From the NCBI GenBank assembly GCA_013396755.1, contig VWZF01005998.1:124001-188000 (forward strand): a DNA stretch of 64,000 bases, given 5' to 3'. The notes beneath the pieces were generated by a model that was given only the letters and a program-made list of their open reading frames with translations, made no database searches and was not told the origin of the DNA. The first letter of the stretch is position 1; each line of letters begins with the position of its first letter. The position numbers and the translations under genes are program-made. This document shows positions 1 through 15,519 of this stretch, one piece after another. This DNA is from Sclerurus mexicanus. Taxonomy: Eukaryota > Chordata > Aves > Passeriformes > Furnariidae.

Positions 1-3000
1 CCCTTTCATCAGCAGAGGTGGCTGCATCTCACATTTCAGAAATAATGTTTAGGAAATTCCCTGGGGCATAATTTTCAGTGGCAGATGTCATGTGTCTCAT
101 ATGCTCAAGTACAGCTTGACGGCATGCAAGTGGTCTTTCCTTTCTGCATTAATCCACCCCACAAAAAATTAACTTGAAACAAAACTTTGGGGAGTTAGTG
201 TCATGTCTGAGATGTTTCTCTGTCAGAGAACAAGCTTCACTAAAAAATGGCTGTCCCAAGATTATACATTAAATTTATTTTTATATAGCACTTTATGCTA
301 TGTATTTATATGGCAGCTTATATAACTCATCTGAAAGAGGGCTGATCTTTCAAACCACATACTAACATAATTTACAATTATATTACTCTTTATCCAAAAG
401 AATCCTGATATATTTCACAAACTGCAGAACAAACAGCACCTATCAATGATATCCAGCTCACGGGTGTCAGTCACAATTACAGAAGTGCCGCAAGGAAATC
501 GAAGAATAGAAGAGTAGCTAAACTAAAATGGTGCTTGATCTGCAAGTTTAGCATATTAATTTAAATACAGCTTTGTCTGAAAGACCTACAGATAGTTTCA
601 GAGTCACACTCGGCAAGAGGCATATCCACCAGGAGATGAAAGGCTGAGTCAGACCTCAGAGGTGCTAACCAGAGGTTAAAGCACACATCGACTATGTTTG
701 TGTTCTCAAGCTGGTCTTTGACTTACATGTTTTTAGTTTTATGCAAATCGTGTAAGTAAGATCCCAATTAGGCTCTGTATGTTTCCAGATCAGTGCCTAG
801 ACCTTTACAATTTCCATTACTAAATTCAGTGTGAGTGACTTTAGTATTTGAATTCATGTTATTCACTTGCCTATTAAACTCAAGTATCTATTTTTTTGCT
901 GGGAAAACCAGTAAATTAAATATGTTTCTTCACTAAGAAATCAACTTTTTAATCTAAATACAATTGGCTAGTAGGGATGTAATTTTCAGCAGTGGTTCCT
1001 CCTGCCCCTCTTTCTCCCTCCATCAAATGACAGTTTTGGCCAACTGAAGTTTTTCATCAGTATCTACCTATGGCTTTATTTTTTTGATTTGTTCCCCCCT
1101 CTCCGCCCCATTGATCTCAGTCTTAAACACATATTTATATTTAATATAAATAATATAAGCCTGAAAAAAAAAAGACATATTTCTGGTATTTTGAACCTCA
1201 TGTCTATTTTACCTTCATATATACTTTAAAAATAAGTCCTAACTATATCAAAATTCCTCATAGTCTAGGAACTCAGGTATGGCAACCTAATACTGGGGAA
1301 AAGTATAAGCAGTAAAAGAGAAACAGACAATAGAAATGTTATCCTTGTAGAGATTCACAAGCAAACATACCAGCTAGCTGATTAATTTGAAGCAAAACCA
1401 GTCTTAGTAATTTTTTTCCCCATATTTCAAATCTTAAAAATACCTCCTATGATAAATACAAATCAATAATTCTTGATCAAACATATTTTAAGATGTAGTT
1501 GACAGGTCTAGAGACAGCTTCTACAGCCTAAGCTTGTTTCTTCCTCTATTAACCAAGCATACCAAAAACAAATGGAAACAGAAAACTGCAGTGTTTCAAT
1601 CTTGGTAAGTTCAGGTGCTTCTCTGGCCAGCCACAAAATGACTTTATATTAAATATCTCAAACCATTGAGGAAAAATGTTGGATTTTAAGTCTCATGAAT
1701 ACTGTAGGGCAAAAGCTGGATTAATTGATGACTGGTAGATAAACCTGAAGTAAAATTTCCACATGCACTTCATAGTTCCAATAGAAAATAATTCCACTAG
1801 AAAAAAGCATAACAATATAAAGTTCTTCCTGCTTTCTGTCCTCTAGTACTTGTACTTTTTCCTGTCTCATATCCCTACAGTTCAATATCTACGTACTGAA
1901 ATGAATTTAATAAAAACAAAGCAGAATTTATTCACATCTCTAAAAGAAGGGAAAAAGCTGACTGTTGCAATTTCAGTGATTAGGTGCAAGGCATGAAAGA
2001 GTAAAAATAAAGGAAGATATTTGAGTACAAAATGTTTGCACCACATAAACTTAAAAAGACCAATATGTAATTGCTACCATAAAAATATCTGAGTTCCTCT
2101 GCAAAGCTGTTTCAGGAATCTTGTAAAACTAGATCAGTCTACCATTATACTTCAAAAATGATAAAATTTGTAATAGAAGAAACCAAATATGAAAAGGAAA
2201 CACTCAAAGTGCATTCAGAATTATAGAATAATTTCTTTAATTCAAATAAGAACATTTTAGAATATCTACAGAAAATTTTAGGGTTTTTAACTAGCAAGTT
2301 GCAAAGTATTGTGAAATAAAAACCTCTTTTGAATGTAGACATGCTATTTGCCCCTCCTCTGAAACTTGGTTCTGTGTTGGAAGGGTGCATTTCACTCAAG
2401 TATTTAACACTTGAGGTTGTACCTCAAAGAGAAGAAATACAGCCAACTGCTGGGAACAGCTGAGTTTCACCTAATGCCACTTTCTAATAATTTTAACTGC
2501 GTTTCTGAACCACAGCCCGACCCAAAGCCAGAAGCTGCCAGTGTGCAGTTAGTTCCTTATGCAATGTCTACCAGAAACACCCACATGAGAAGGGCAAGGG
2601 TAGGCCATGGAACATTGAGAAGATAATGATTTCGTCTGTTCCCAGTTTTCCATCTGCGATAATAGATACCTTTCATAAGGAATATTTTGGTAGTGGGGGA
2701 CAAAGATCTACTATAAATAAACTGAGAATAAAGCTACTGTAAATAAATACAGAGAGAATAAAATACCATTTACACTAAAAGGTACTGTATACTGTGTTTA
2801 CTTATGTTTATACCTTCTTAAAACCTACAAGTATGTTTTTCGAAAGAAAGTAGAGAGTTTCTTTAGTCAGTAATGTTTCCATTACTTTACTTAGATACCT
2901 CTAGATAGAAGCATTTGCTCCTTAGTATTACTAGCTGCTCTGAATATTTTTCCTACTTCTTATACACAGAAGTGAACAAAGCAAAAATGCTTCTGAGAGT

Positions 3001-3038
3001 ACAATTTCCTTAAAATCTAGAAATAAATATCTATAAAA

Positions 3039-3067
3039 GAAAAAAAACAAAACAAACAAAACAAACC
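3039..3067. repeat. A-rich / (CAAA)n simple repeat
   Basis: A run of A is followed by irregular CAAA and CAAAA units. This is a low-complexity tract with no further structure. Confidence 0.75.
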
Positions 3068-6000
3068 CACAACAAAGTGAATAGATTAGCCTGCCTGGCT
3101 CACTCACTCATTCAGTTTCAGCATGTGGCTGCACACAGCACAGTTCAATCAGTTCTTTATTATTTTATAATGTTAAAGGTTATTACCACAACACAAAAAA
3201 GGGATAATAGTGGGGTCTTAAATTAGCATTTGCTTAGCTCAAATGCCACTGCACTAATGTCTTTCCATAAAACCTAGCACAAATAGTATCGTAAATCATG
3301 CTTACAGAGTGGTGGGTTTCTGTTGCCTCCCAAGCCAGAAACATCTCCTTAGGAGTACAGTAACGAATGGACACACCATGCCCCACTCTGTCACTCTGCA
3401 GGTTCTTCAAACATAGCACACTGAGCAGTGTGATGTAAAGATAACATTAACTCTCAGGAGTTAAAAAAACTGATGTCAATCCAGATCATTCTTTCACCTA
3501 GTTAAAATAATAGGAGATTTCTGCTGACACCGAGAAAGTATTCTGGGAATGAGTACTCCATCTGCAGTTTTATCAGGTGGACTTCTGAGTGAGCACATTG
3601 GTAATTCCCAAGTGGAAATATGTTGACGCCACAAGCATTTCCCCGTAGTACAAAATAAAATTTATATATTAATATTAAGCTTTAGTCCACCAACTAATAA
3701 GTTGAACTTTTTACAGAACAGAAGATAGTACATGACTGTTGTCTGGACAACAAATGAATCTGCTGTAGAGGAGCATTACTTCTCTTAGCTTACTGCAAGT
3801 GGAATGACAAATTTTCTCCATCTTCAGTTTTCTCAGGCAGGACACAAAACTGAGGACCAGAGAAACAGCAGGTATTTTGGAGTGCTTTCGACCTGAAATC
3901 TGATGGGATTACAGCCACTTTCATGTAGGGCTATACAAGATGGTCTCCATGGATTTTTTTCTTTCTTCTACCATGGGCACGATATGAAAAAGATGAAAAG
4001 TGTTCATGTAGAGCAATGCACAGGAACTTCCAGTGCAGCTTTCTTGGGATATGTATCCAAGTCCTGCCTGCAGGACTCAGTAGGGCCTTTACTAGAGATG
4101 ATCTTGGACTTGAGTCTAATCCTACACCTCTGTTTATGAGCGGCTTCTCCACAGGTTGTAACCATTCTGTGATGGATACACAGCTATAGAAGCCAGCACC
4201 CTTATGAGCATTCACGTCCCCTGAAAACATGGAGAAACTCCACTGAAAGCTGGCATGAGCTGCTTATCTCTTAGAAAGGACTCTTGATGAATACTTTTCA
4301 TGTTGTTGATCATCTAGACTACATTAAATGCCATGAAGAAAGAAGATCATTTGTATCACTTTATTTCACTGACATCTGGCTCCTACTGATTTTTGATACT
4401 GAATTCTCCAGGACCAGCTGTACTACCCTGGAGCACACCCTTTTCACCTCTAAGGTTTCAAGGACTGACAGATCTGTTTGTCATTTTAACCATCTGGCAG
4501 CAAGGAAGGAAGCTGCTTTTTTATTTTTTTTCCCCAGCAAAAACTACTTACATTAATAGTGGCTTTTTTTTTTTAACCCTTTTTTTAAACATTTGTGTAA
4601 TGCATCCAGATGCCAAGACACCGGGAGCCACTAAATAAACCAAGAAATTGAATACACAAATTGTACTTTGCATTTATGAGATATATTTTTCTTACAAGTG
4701 AATCTTTCACTGGTTTAATAATTTGAATATCCTCTTCTGCTTGTACAGTCATATAAGTAACCAAAATCTCTTCTGCAGGATTAGACCTTTGCATGTATTT
4801 TACTCAGCACAAAGAACAGACCAACAACATCAAAGAGCATGCTGTGTTTATGAACAGGCTCTCTCTCTGCTCCAGTTGCCAAATCTGTTTCTGTAATGCA
4901 CTGTTTGATAATCTTTTAAAAAGGAGTTTCTTTGCCTATCTATCTGGACATACAAAACCTCCTAATGCTTTTCATTGACACATTTTCATCTTTTACTATG
5001 CTCTAACTCTTCCCTCCCACAACGTTACATTGGCTATTCCCAACACTGAGGATTCTACCTGTCTCTCCTACCATTTCACCCATTTTTTCAGTGAAAGGGC
5101 TCTCCCTGAAAGCACATTACTATGGCTTTGTTTCACACCCACTTTGATTACTAAATTCAATCCTGAGAATGCTGCAAAAGAGCACACAATGTCACTTTAT
5201 CAGTCTCTTTTTAAAGAGAGTTAATATATAGTTAACAGTTTTCGGTTCTATGCACTAGGGATTTCTGTACTTGAGACTTAGTATTTTAAGTGTATTGCTC
5301 TATCTAAAACCATAGTTTGTGTGTTGTGTGCTTGAAAGAGGAAAACAGAAGTGCTACAGGCACACAAGCATATGATTTTACACACTCCTGCTCAATCTCC
5401 AATCACTTTTGACACAAAGAGCACATCACACAACCGCACTGTCACACATTAGCTGTATTTACTGCAAACCAAAAACTAACTCTTCAAAGACTAATGCTGC
5501 ATTATCCAATAACCTATTTCATAAAAAAAGGCTGACCACAAGCTGCCATGAGACTTCACAGCAAACCTGAAGGTTTCAGACCAAATTAAAAAGAAAAAAA
5601 ATAAATCAATTCCTGAGCCAAGACCTGTATCTAAGATGTTCTTCCCCTGGTATCTGTATTTTATACAATAGAAAATTTGTACATAGGTAGCTTGGTTGGT
5701 TTCATTTGTAACCAAAAGGCAAAAGCAAAGAAAGATTACTCTTGGAGAGCAGATTTCTGCTACTCAAGAGTGCTATGCATCAATCCTAAAATATTGCCTC
5801 AATTCAGAAATGAACAGGAAGCCAACACACTTCTTGGAGTTGTGGTGCAGGGTGTTTCCGGCAGGATGTAGCACTAACAACACAGACAGCTGTTACCTGG
5901 ACCAGCCCTCCTAACTGAGGGTATTTAAGCCATGGCACTCCATGGAGAGCACTGCCGTCACTTACTGCCAGGTGGGAGGAATGGATCACAGTGCCAAACT

Positions 6001-7250
6001 AATATCCAGATAAAACAATGGTGTTCTCCAGGTCAGAGATGATTTAAAGTACAATTCTTAGTCACTTGTTTTCCCTTCAGCATCCCTCCTGGACTCTGAC
6101 CACAAAACAGCAGTAGGCATGCACCCAGGATAAAATGTGACTTTTGCTACATCCTCTGGCTATTTCCCTTGGTCTTATCTGGACTGAACTTAGAGAAGCT
6201 GGTCTCATGTATGCCCAAGCCCCTATACCACTGCCTGGTATAGTTGTCATCTTAATTTATTGTGCAGTAACAAATAGCGAGTCTAGATCTCTGGTGCCCA
6301 CAGGAGTCCATATGCCCGTATCACAACTTTCTCCTTTTAGGGTTGCTTTTCCTGTCCTAATTTATACTTCCTCAGTTACAGCACATACATTTACATGGTT
6401 AATGTTCAGATTGCTGAGATTACACCATTGTGATGCATGCAATATAAATGCCTAGACAGATGGGTGCTGTATCGCAGATTTCTGAAAGGAGGAGAACTTG
6501 CAAAGCCAGAAGCTCACACTTCAAGAAATCCATTTGCTAGCACAGGGGTCACTGAAAATAGATCTGAATGCTTAAAAAGCAGCAAAATACTCTTAAATAA
6601 AGTACTGCTGACAAAGGTATATACTCTTTCCTAGAAATAGGCTCCAGTCTGTTAGGCTGCCAGGAAATGATCATCACAAAAAATCCTGATTTTTCCATAT
6701 TTATGATTTATAAAGAGTAAGTGGAAATGTGTTCTGCAAAGGGACTCTGTGGCAAAGGCCACTTTGCCAATAGCCTTTCTCTTTAAATAAGAAATGTTGC
6801 TAAAATGAGACACTTTATTAATTAAACCAGCATCAGTCCTGTAGCTTTGACGCTTGACATATAACTCACAGAACAGATTATTTCCAAGTGAGAAGTCACA
6901 ATGCAAGTTTAAATCACTAGAGAGTAAACAGTTTGGACTGATACCAGGTAAGAGGTCTCTAGAAGAGAATGTCTCTCTCCAGCTATTAATAACACAGCAA
7001 TAAGACAACAGGTGCTGTTCTGCCAAGCCCTCTTGATATTTTGATACAACTTGCTTCTCCAACCCACAGAGAGCAAAAAAACAGTCAGTACAATGAGACA
7101 GAAGAAATTACTATAATACTGCTACTGATACAAGGAAAAGTACAATTGTTAATCATGACCACTTGCCTCTCCTGAGGGGAGATATAGGTATTGTACAGCA
7201 ATGTTAATATTTCAGTTTCATAAACTCTGCTTTTCAATTACTTTATGATT

Positions 7251-7272
7251 AAAACAACAACAACAACAAAAA
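7251..7272. repeat. (CAA)n microsatellite
   Basis: About five consecutive CAA units are flanked by A runs. The tract is short and may vary in length between individuals. Confidence 0.75.
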
Positions 7273-10200
7273 TTGCAGGCTTACTAATCTTTAAAGGTTA
7301 CTGGTAAGATAATGTCAACGCATTAATGGAGCTTACTTGAAAAGATACAGAGGTCAAAAAGAAGCAAGTGACAATTACAGCAAAGAACCTAAGCTGGTGA
7401 AATTCAAAGTCATGCAGACATGATAGGAAATGTACCTTTGCTTGCCTAGCTGCGCTATATCATGTTCCCACAGTTTGTTTCAAAGTCTCAGTTTGCCTTT
7501 CATCTTACACATATTTCAGCACTGTTGTTATGCAAGATGGGGAATCTTTCATTTTAATGTGATACTAAGCATATTACCACAAAAACAGAGAGAAGCTACC
7601 ATTTTACCTGTTATCTAATTAAAGAGCTCTACAATCCACATTCTTTGCAGCCCCTCACTGCACACAAAAGATATAATGCTGCATACGAAAAGCTACATGT
7701 ACAAAAAAGCAAGCAATTTGTAAATGCTTCTGATTGTTTTTTCTCTTCCTTCCTTTTGTTACAAAAGCCACACTATCACTCTCTTTAACTGCTAATAAAC
7801 GCAATGTAATGACAGGTAGATCTGCTGGTTTGTAGCTTCTTTGAACCCCCGACACACTCACTAAAGGAAAGTAACTTTAGCTAGGAAAGAGATCCTCACA
7901 GCACGATGGTGAATAATTCATCATTGCATTTTTCTTTTCATCTCATTTTGTGCCAGTAACGTACACAACTGAAAATATTGCAAAATCTAAAAACAACCAC
8001 AGACAAGGACTTCTAGCAGCAAAATACACATAAAACTAGCAGGCAGGTTTCCCCAGCTTATATAATAACAGTTTTAGCTCGACAGAACCCCCATCACTCA
8101 CCGAGGACTGAATTCACTTGAACAAAAGCAGAGCCCAGTCACCAAATGCAGCTTCGCAGGACTCTCAATGCAAGATGCTCCTGTCTGCTGTTCGGTTCAC
8201 ACTTGCCTTTATAACTAAGCCAACCAACAACATTCAGTTGCTGAACCTGATGAATTATAAAACGGTAGCTCCCAGACTCTCATATTTTACATCACAGGGG
8301 GTGGTCATCCAGCATACACACTGCCTGTGTACATATATTCTGCTATAACTCATCCTGATAAACACATCAGTACTGGCAGCAGTGACAGTAATTGGTGCTC
8401 AGGATGTACAAGCACAAACCAATAGAGCACACTCCCACCTTCTGCTCTGTGCAACATCTCTACCTGTCAATCACTGCACCTTGTTAAGGTGGAATGATCA
8501 ACTGCACTTGGGGGAGAGGCAAAACTCGGAGAAGCAACCATCTACCGATACAAATTCTTCACTTAAATATTTCTTAATATAGTAGTAAATGTAGCTTCAA
8601 TATCTTCTAGATAACAGCTTTCATGCTGCTTCTTTTAAATCTTCATAAAATCTTCCCTTCTTAAAGACACAGCTGTCATTTAGCGACTAACACAGGGTTT
8701 GTAACTTCCACTATCATGAATGGAAATTATTCAGGCAAATTCCAGGGATGTTACATGGAAAACCTAAAAGCATTACTTCAGGCAGAATGACTGTTAAAAG
8801 CAATATACTTATTAGGTGAAATTCTGTCTACATTTTAAAATCCTCCTAAAATACTGATAGGTTTTAAAAACATCCTCTAAATTAAAAATATATGTTTGTG
8901 ATGCACTTCGCTTCTCTAATGCTTTCTTTTCCCCATATGCTTGTATTGTTTTTATAGTCAATGTATAGAACTAAAGTAACAGGACTAAACACCTAAAGCA
9001 TAGATCCATTAATACAATTAAACTAAACATTTTCAGATGGGATTAATTACAGCAATAATAATCACAATTGTTACACATGCCACAAATTAGCACTCACAAT
9101 TAACCCCTAGCAAGCAAAATTGGTTTTGGTAATGACAAAACACAACCAGGGATCAGTCACTGGAAAAGGGTATATATGGCAATTCTTTTACAATGGAGAA
9201 GTTGGTCTTTCAGAGTTGAGCTCCAGGAATTTTGTGTTTTACACAAAATCAAGGCTACTTGTGTGAGTGCAGAGTGGGAATTAAGACTTTATTCCAGAGA
9301 ATTTTCTATTTCTACATCACTGATGATGATTCTCAGAGGGCTCTATTTGCAACCAGAACACTTGATCCAGCTCATTTCCCATGCTTGTAAAACTCACCCA
9401 GTTTTTGGTACCATAAAGAAAGGCTGTGCTTGGAAAGGTGAGCACAGTTGTGTGAGCGGTTGTGCATTGCCTGGATGCTTTTCCATGAACAACTGGGCTG
9501 AGGAATGCAAATGAAGCCTGTGGCGGCAGCCCCAGGAAGAAACCCAACCCTTCTCACCATCTGGACTGACTGATGTGCGTCACAATGTGGGAACAGGGTG
9601 TTGCATTTCATGCATAGCAAAAGCTAGTCCTATATATATCCCTTTTCTCCTGTTCTCAGCTGCTTGTTCCACCCCATTCCTCATTTATCTCTTTGTGTTC
9701 AGCACCTTTACTATCTGAGAAAAAAATCACTAAAGGCCAGCAGTATTTCTGCATGTTCTGCTGGCTCTTACTATAGCAGCTTGTATGAAGGAAAAGCTCT
9801 TTGGAGCTGGGTGCCAGAATGTAGGGGAGACATATTAGGACTCAGTCAAAGTTAATGGGTTTGATGTCTCCATCTTTCTCAGAAGAAAGGGCAGCTGAGA
9901 TCTAATAATTGGATTCTCCAGTGATGCTGACTGAGAATAATCCAATATAGGCAGAAAATATTTCAAATGATAGACCTCGCCTCATTAAGAAGCAGCAAAG
10001 AGATCTGTGCCACTGGATTTGGCTTTTAGAGCCAAATTCTATTCTCAGGGGTTTACATATTTCAAGTGCATGTCATGGAGGTTCCCTAAAATGGCCCAAT
10101 TACAACAGTTTGTTGTCTTGTGCACTAATTAGGGTTTTCTGACCTCTTTTTTGTAAGAGACATTTTCAAACCATATGTGCCAGAATGCCCTATTTTCTTT

Positions 10201-13200
10201 TTTGTTTTGCCTTAACCATTCAGATTTGAGGAGGCTTCCCAAGGATCAGTGTAAACACGACACTGCCTTACAATAATTTGGTGCAGTGTGATTAAGACAC
10301 ATGCAATGCTTTGTTGAATCTCCTTGACAAACACAACATTCATGCTAAAATTCAGCTCACATTTACTGAAGAAAACGTTTGTAAAAATGACCAATATCCC
10401 AATAATGTAAGCCACAGCAATATTTCATGTGTAGGTGGCATGCATAAACCACAGTGTGCTGTATTACATAAGAGCCACAATTCCAAGAAAAATTTCTACC
10501 CCATTTCACACTTGCAATTTTTAATTAGTTTTCCTGGCTTTCATGTTACCTTTCCATGGGTAATATAGCTGATACTGCCCTCGTATTCAGCAACGTGGTA
10601 CTCTGTAGAAGTGCTACCTTTGATGTGATTTGATACGCTCTACACACAACTCATGTCCTTGGGTTCTGTTCACATATTCTGGTGCAGAACGTGAGATTTT
10701 TCACATTCAAACTTACTCACTTCACTGACAGGTGTGTGAAAATCCCATATGGCTGCCAGATTTCTGTATACCTACATATATAGAGGCAGTATGTATTTTT
10801 AAGGCATTTGTAACAAATACTTTTGGTATTGACTTTGATGTTCTTTGCTTCTAGCTGCAAACTAGAAACTATCTAAAAATGATAAAAAACCCCCAAAGAC
10901 AAAAATGTTCCTATTTGCTATCAAAACACGACTTCTTTCTTCTGTAATCACGTGACTTATATTGACTACACATCTTAGACATCTTATTTGCTATCTAAAG
11001 TGACTACACAGAGCACTGGGGGAAAATCAGGGCATTCAGCTGGAATAACAAGAGCAGAAGAAGCAAAAGATTAACTTCAAATTAATAACTACAGGCAGAT
11101 TTGATACTATCAAGATGATGAATTAGCTAGTACTGTTAACTAGATCTCCAGGATGTACCCAGCATGGACCTAGGGTTGGAGGCAAAAAAAATGTGCACCA
11201 ACGGAGAAAATTTCTAGGCTATGCCAGATGGTATGGATGAGCAGTACTCTGGGTAGTAATCTTTGCCTTGTGGCCTAGGAAGCTATTTTGCAAACTAAAG
11301 AGGTATTTACTCAGTGTCCTGCATTTAGCAATTTGGCTTTTCAATTCCTTTACTAATTTTTTTGCCGGACTTACACTGGATACACTCTTACCCTGGATTT
11401 ACACTCTTTGATCCGATAGCCTTGTGATGGCACCGTCAGAAAGTATCTTTAAACAAAGAGCTCAGCAGGATTTTAAAAAGGACTGGGCATTTATCAGACA
11501 ATATCATCCAGAAGAACAGTAGTAACAAGAAACCTAAGATTTCCAATGATCAGGAGTTGTAAAAACACTTTGTTTCTTATAGTGTTTCTCCTTTCATCTC
11601 AGGCTCACCCCATTGCTCTGCCTCAGTCTGCATCACTTCACAACAGTTCAGCTTCTTCTGGGCCCCTTACAAGACAAAGAATCTCAAGGGCTGCAAGTCA
11701 CTGCTCATCTTCCTTCCAGCAAAGGCACTAATTTAGCTCTCCCTTCCTACTCTAGCTTATAATTACAATGAAATCTGTATAAGCTTAGTTAATTCTGAGA
11801 CCTACCTTTTAAAAAAAATCAAAATCAGATGAGCATACTTGTAAAGGCCTTTTATTACATTTGATAAAGGCAATCCCTAGCTATGGGGAATTTCCAGCCC
11901 ATACTTTGAAGGGTAGTAGGGTGAGATATAGTCATCATTCTTCCTGAGTACAGAAACCTATCAAACTTTTAATTCCAGCTGAGACCACAGAGGATTTACA
12001 AGTTTCACAAACTACTCCACTATCTATGACCTGAATCCAATCAGAATTTGTCCTTTTATAAATATATGGCAAAATAGTACACACTGAGTCAGACAGACCT
12101 CATTGCTTTAACTTACATACATTCTGCATTACAAAACAAACAGCAGTGACAATGTAAATGAATTTAATTGCCACAACAGGGCAAGGGATAAATTAATTTT
12201 CTTTCAACGTAGCACACTTGAAATTCCATTTAAGAACAGTTTTTAAATAGAGTTTCAGTTTCTAAGATTAATCGTCATAAGTACAAATGAATAAAAGTGT
12301 ATATTTAGATCAATTAACAAATTAACTGGCACAGGGCCTTGAAGATGTAAAGGACTGTACAAGTGCTATTACGATAATAATATTTTTCTGAAATACAATA
12401 CTTTCCTTCCTCAAGTGACATTTCTCTTCTATATCTGCAGAGTGAAAGCTCAAGTCCTCTTTCTCATTGAGGACTGTTTGAAAGAATACAGACAAAAAAG
12501 AATTAAAAAAGATATTAAGCTAGGTCTGAATGAACAGACACCCAAGAGAGCAATTCCAGTTGATCAAGGGCAATGACAAGCACTTGCTTTGCTAGTTAAG
12601 AAGGCTGAACTTTCTTAATGGTGGCTTCATAGTCTTGAGAACATGAATGATCCTATCAGCAATAAAGAAGAGCTGCTAAAAGGAAGGAAGGCCAGATGGC
12701 ACTTTCCCTAGAGCCTCTGGAGAGGCTGCCTGTATTTGAATTGATTTGAAAAGCCTTTTACAGCACCCTATGAACCTGGAATACTACAGCAACCCATTTA
12801 TAAGTCAGTGGGTATCTCAGGAACAGTCTGAGATTTCCTAAAAATGCTGATTTTCTGTATGGCTTATGATCAGCTGGTTAAAAGAACTGAGGAACGTGAA
12901 GGATATAGTTCAGAATCCAGAACTGTTTTGGGTTGCTTTGTTTTGTTTCTGAACTTTCATTTTCCATTTAACCTTGTGTTTCCTTCTGCTGTTCTGTTTT
13001 AAATGAGTTAAATTTGTCTTAGGCTTGATATTCAAATCCAAAACAAATCATAAAGGGCTTAATAGCTCAAAGAGCTGGAAAAGTAGCTAAAGATTCACTT
13101 TCTATTAGGTAAAAGTTTAAATGCAGTAGCAAACCAGACAAGCATCTTTTCCACAAACAGAAGGTTCCACAGTCAACTCCTTGTAAGCCTGGCACAGGGA

Positions 13201-13460
13201 GCAAATGAGTCAACAGCTCTGTATGGCAAAGAATGGTGAAGCCATGAAGATCCTCCTTTGATTCACAGTTTAACTTTGCGTGCACTCTGTGGTGGGAGGA
13301 GTAGGTGGCTGATTTGGGGAAGTATAGCAGAGAAATGATACACTTGACTCCTCTGAGGATGGTGATGAAAATCTGTCATCTTGGCATAGTCCTTTATGTT
13401 ACCTACAACAATTACTGACACATGGAGAAAGTAACAGCTCTACAGACATCACAGTAAAAA

Positions 13461-13796
13461 TCATAGAATAATTACAGTGGGAAAAGACCTCTAAGACCAT
13501 CAAGTCCAACCATTAACCCAGCACTGCCAAATTCACCACAAAATCATGTCTCTAAGCACCACAACTACATGTGTTTTGAACCACTCCAGGAATGGTGATT
13601 CCACCACTGCCCTGGGCAGCCTCTTCCAATGCCTGTCCATCCTTCCAGTGAACACATTTTTCATAATGTCTAACCTAAACTTCCCCTGATGCAACTTATG
13701 GCCATTTCCTCTTGTCCTATCACCTGTTACCTCGTGAACAGACTGACCTCCACCTGCCTACACCTCCTTTCAGGTACCTATAGAGAATGATAAGCA
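13461..13796 (-). mobile_element. CR1 LINE fragment, 3' end, minus strand
   Basis: The sequence opens at its low-coordinate end with TCATAGAAT, the complement of the CR1 terminal repeat. It continues with the complement of the typical CR1 tail (GGTTGGACTT-GATG-like), then the segments encoding the ORF2 C-terminus, including the reverse of 'GTGATAGG...AAGAGG' and of 'CACTTTC...GAGAG'. It is 5'-truncated at about 13796, as most CR1 copies are. The internal words AACCCAGCACTGCCA and CTAAGCACCAC are shared with the copies at 53944 and 54662, so these three belong to one related subfamily. The frame is broken and no protein is expected. Confidence 0.9.
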
Positions 13797-15519
13797 GCAC
13801 AGTATGTGTGGTGCAGAAGGCAGAGCAGCTTTTTTGAAGAATCCCATGACAGTACTACAAGGGGGCTACCCATGGAAAAGGACACAAGACAAGCACACAG
13901 AACAGTCTTCATAAGAAACTTGAAATTTAGGCCTGCATTTGTGGTAGGTTGCCAAAAAAAGTGGCATTACCTGAGGATGCCTTCTGCACTGATTGTGACA
14001 GAGAACTAGCACAGGAATCAGTACACGCACACACACATTCAGATTAAGTCTTCCCCTCCTACAGTTTTCTTTCAGGAAAGAAAATTTGAAGCCTGGATGA
14101 CTAACTACAATGCAGATGGCAGAGCAATGTAGAGATACCCATGCAAGCTCCAAATGAACTCGTTTAGATGACAACACAAGTGAATTTGACCTACTCATAC
14201 TGAACTCCATGGTTATGCTGTTCCTGAAGCCTGAACATGCAAAGCAATTTAGGATCCAGAGAAGCCAAGGAAGGACAGCAGGTGATACTCAAGCTAGAAC
14301 TGTGCCAGCATTCTCACAAATTTACTTCTGCAGTTTTTTTGCCATTACTTGTGAATGTGCCAAGAAAGTACCTCCCAGCAAGGAATAATACATGGAGTTG
14401 CAGGAGCATCACAGTGAAGTACTGCTCTGAAAAGAAGGAAATAACTCTCTTTTGGGATATGGCAAACGGTTCTTCAGCTCAGCAGGAATCATCTGTAGCA
14501 TTGCAAGACTGCTGAAACTGCAGATTTACTATCTTGGCTCTAACGTCAGAACAATTAATTCATCTCTTACCAGAAACCTTCTGGTTACCTAGGGGTGATG
14601 GTACCCTGGTGAACTTGCTTTGAGGGGACTGTTATGCTCAGTGTATTCCTGTACTGTCTGGGCACTCTGAAGGCATGAATGGCAATGATACTTCATCTAC
14701 TAGTCAGCAGCAACCATGAAGAAGCATGAAGAGGCAAGAAATGTCTGCCATTCTATCACATTTATACCTGATAACTAACTTCCACAGAGTCTGAGCTCAG
14801 TTGGGCACTTAAGGACAAGACACCATTTTGTGTGGATGGTGTCTGAAGGGACCAGGAACCAGGACACTGATTAGATACTCTGTTCTTGAACTACTTATAG
14901 CTCGAGGATTAATTAGGAGTGGAAAGTGCTCTAAGACCTTTAACTGAAGAATTAAAGGAGGTGCAAACCCTACTGAAGTAACTCACACTACATAGATACA
15001 AGAACATTTGGTTAAGATTTCTTAAATGACAGAGCAGGACTTATCAGGGAATGATGAACAACTGAACAGAGAGATTGTCCATGTTAAAGCTGAGGATGTG
15101 TGGTTTCCAGCACTTGAATTTGTAGCTGTCTACTCCTATGCTCTGACCAGCTTTCTGTTAGATACCACTAGAACTGGAAGCAAATCATATGGAAAATAAA
15201 GGCCAAAACCAAAAGTTAAGAGCAGCAGTAGGGAGAAGGAAGTTGATTGCCTTCTCTAGCTTATGCTTGCAACTCCACTGCTTATTTCACCTTGAAAAAG
15301 AAAAGAAGGAGTAAATGGCAGTAGCTGGGAACTTGGGACATTTGTTGCAGTTTTGTGTGTCCTGGGATGACTCACTTTCTCAGCTCAGCACTGTTTCACA
15401 CAGGTATTGCAAAGATAAACTAATGATGTATTTAAACATTTATGCTGCAGGCCACTTAAGCACCTTCAAAGCAAATAGTTGCAAGAGCTGGAGAGCCCAA
15501 GCAGTGACTTTCTCCAGTC

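Larger units (their letters stand above)
1..13460. other. Single-copy AT-rich noncoding DNA
   Basis: I see no gene, tRNA, LINE or LTR in this 13.5 kb. Open frames are scattered over all six frames, are at most 136 codons long, overlap one another on both strands and resemble no family I know. The sequence holds short A/T runs, a (CAAA)n tract near 3039, a (CAA)n tract near 7251 and an octamer-type ATGCAAAT at 741-748. There is no CpG-rich promoter-like segment. It is most likely intergenic or intronic. Confidence 0.7.

Noticed and set aside
1130..1165. Near-palindromic AT stretch (ATTTATATT-T-AATATAAAT)
   Set aside because: Pure A/T inverted repeats of this size arise readily in AT-rich DNA and there is no supporting context.
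6652..7062. 136-codon minus-strand open frame
   Set aside because: No recognisable family or motif, no promoter or splice context. A frame of this length is plausible by chance in this much sequence.
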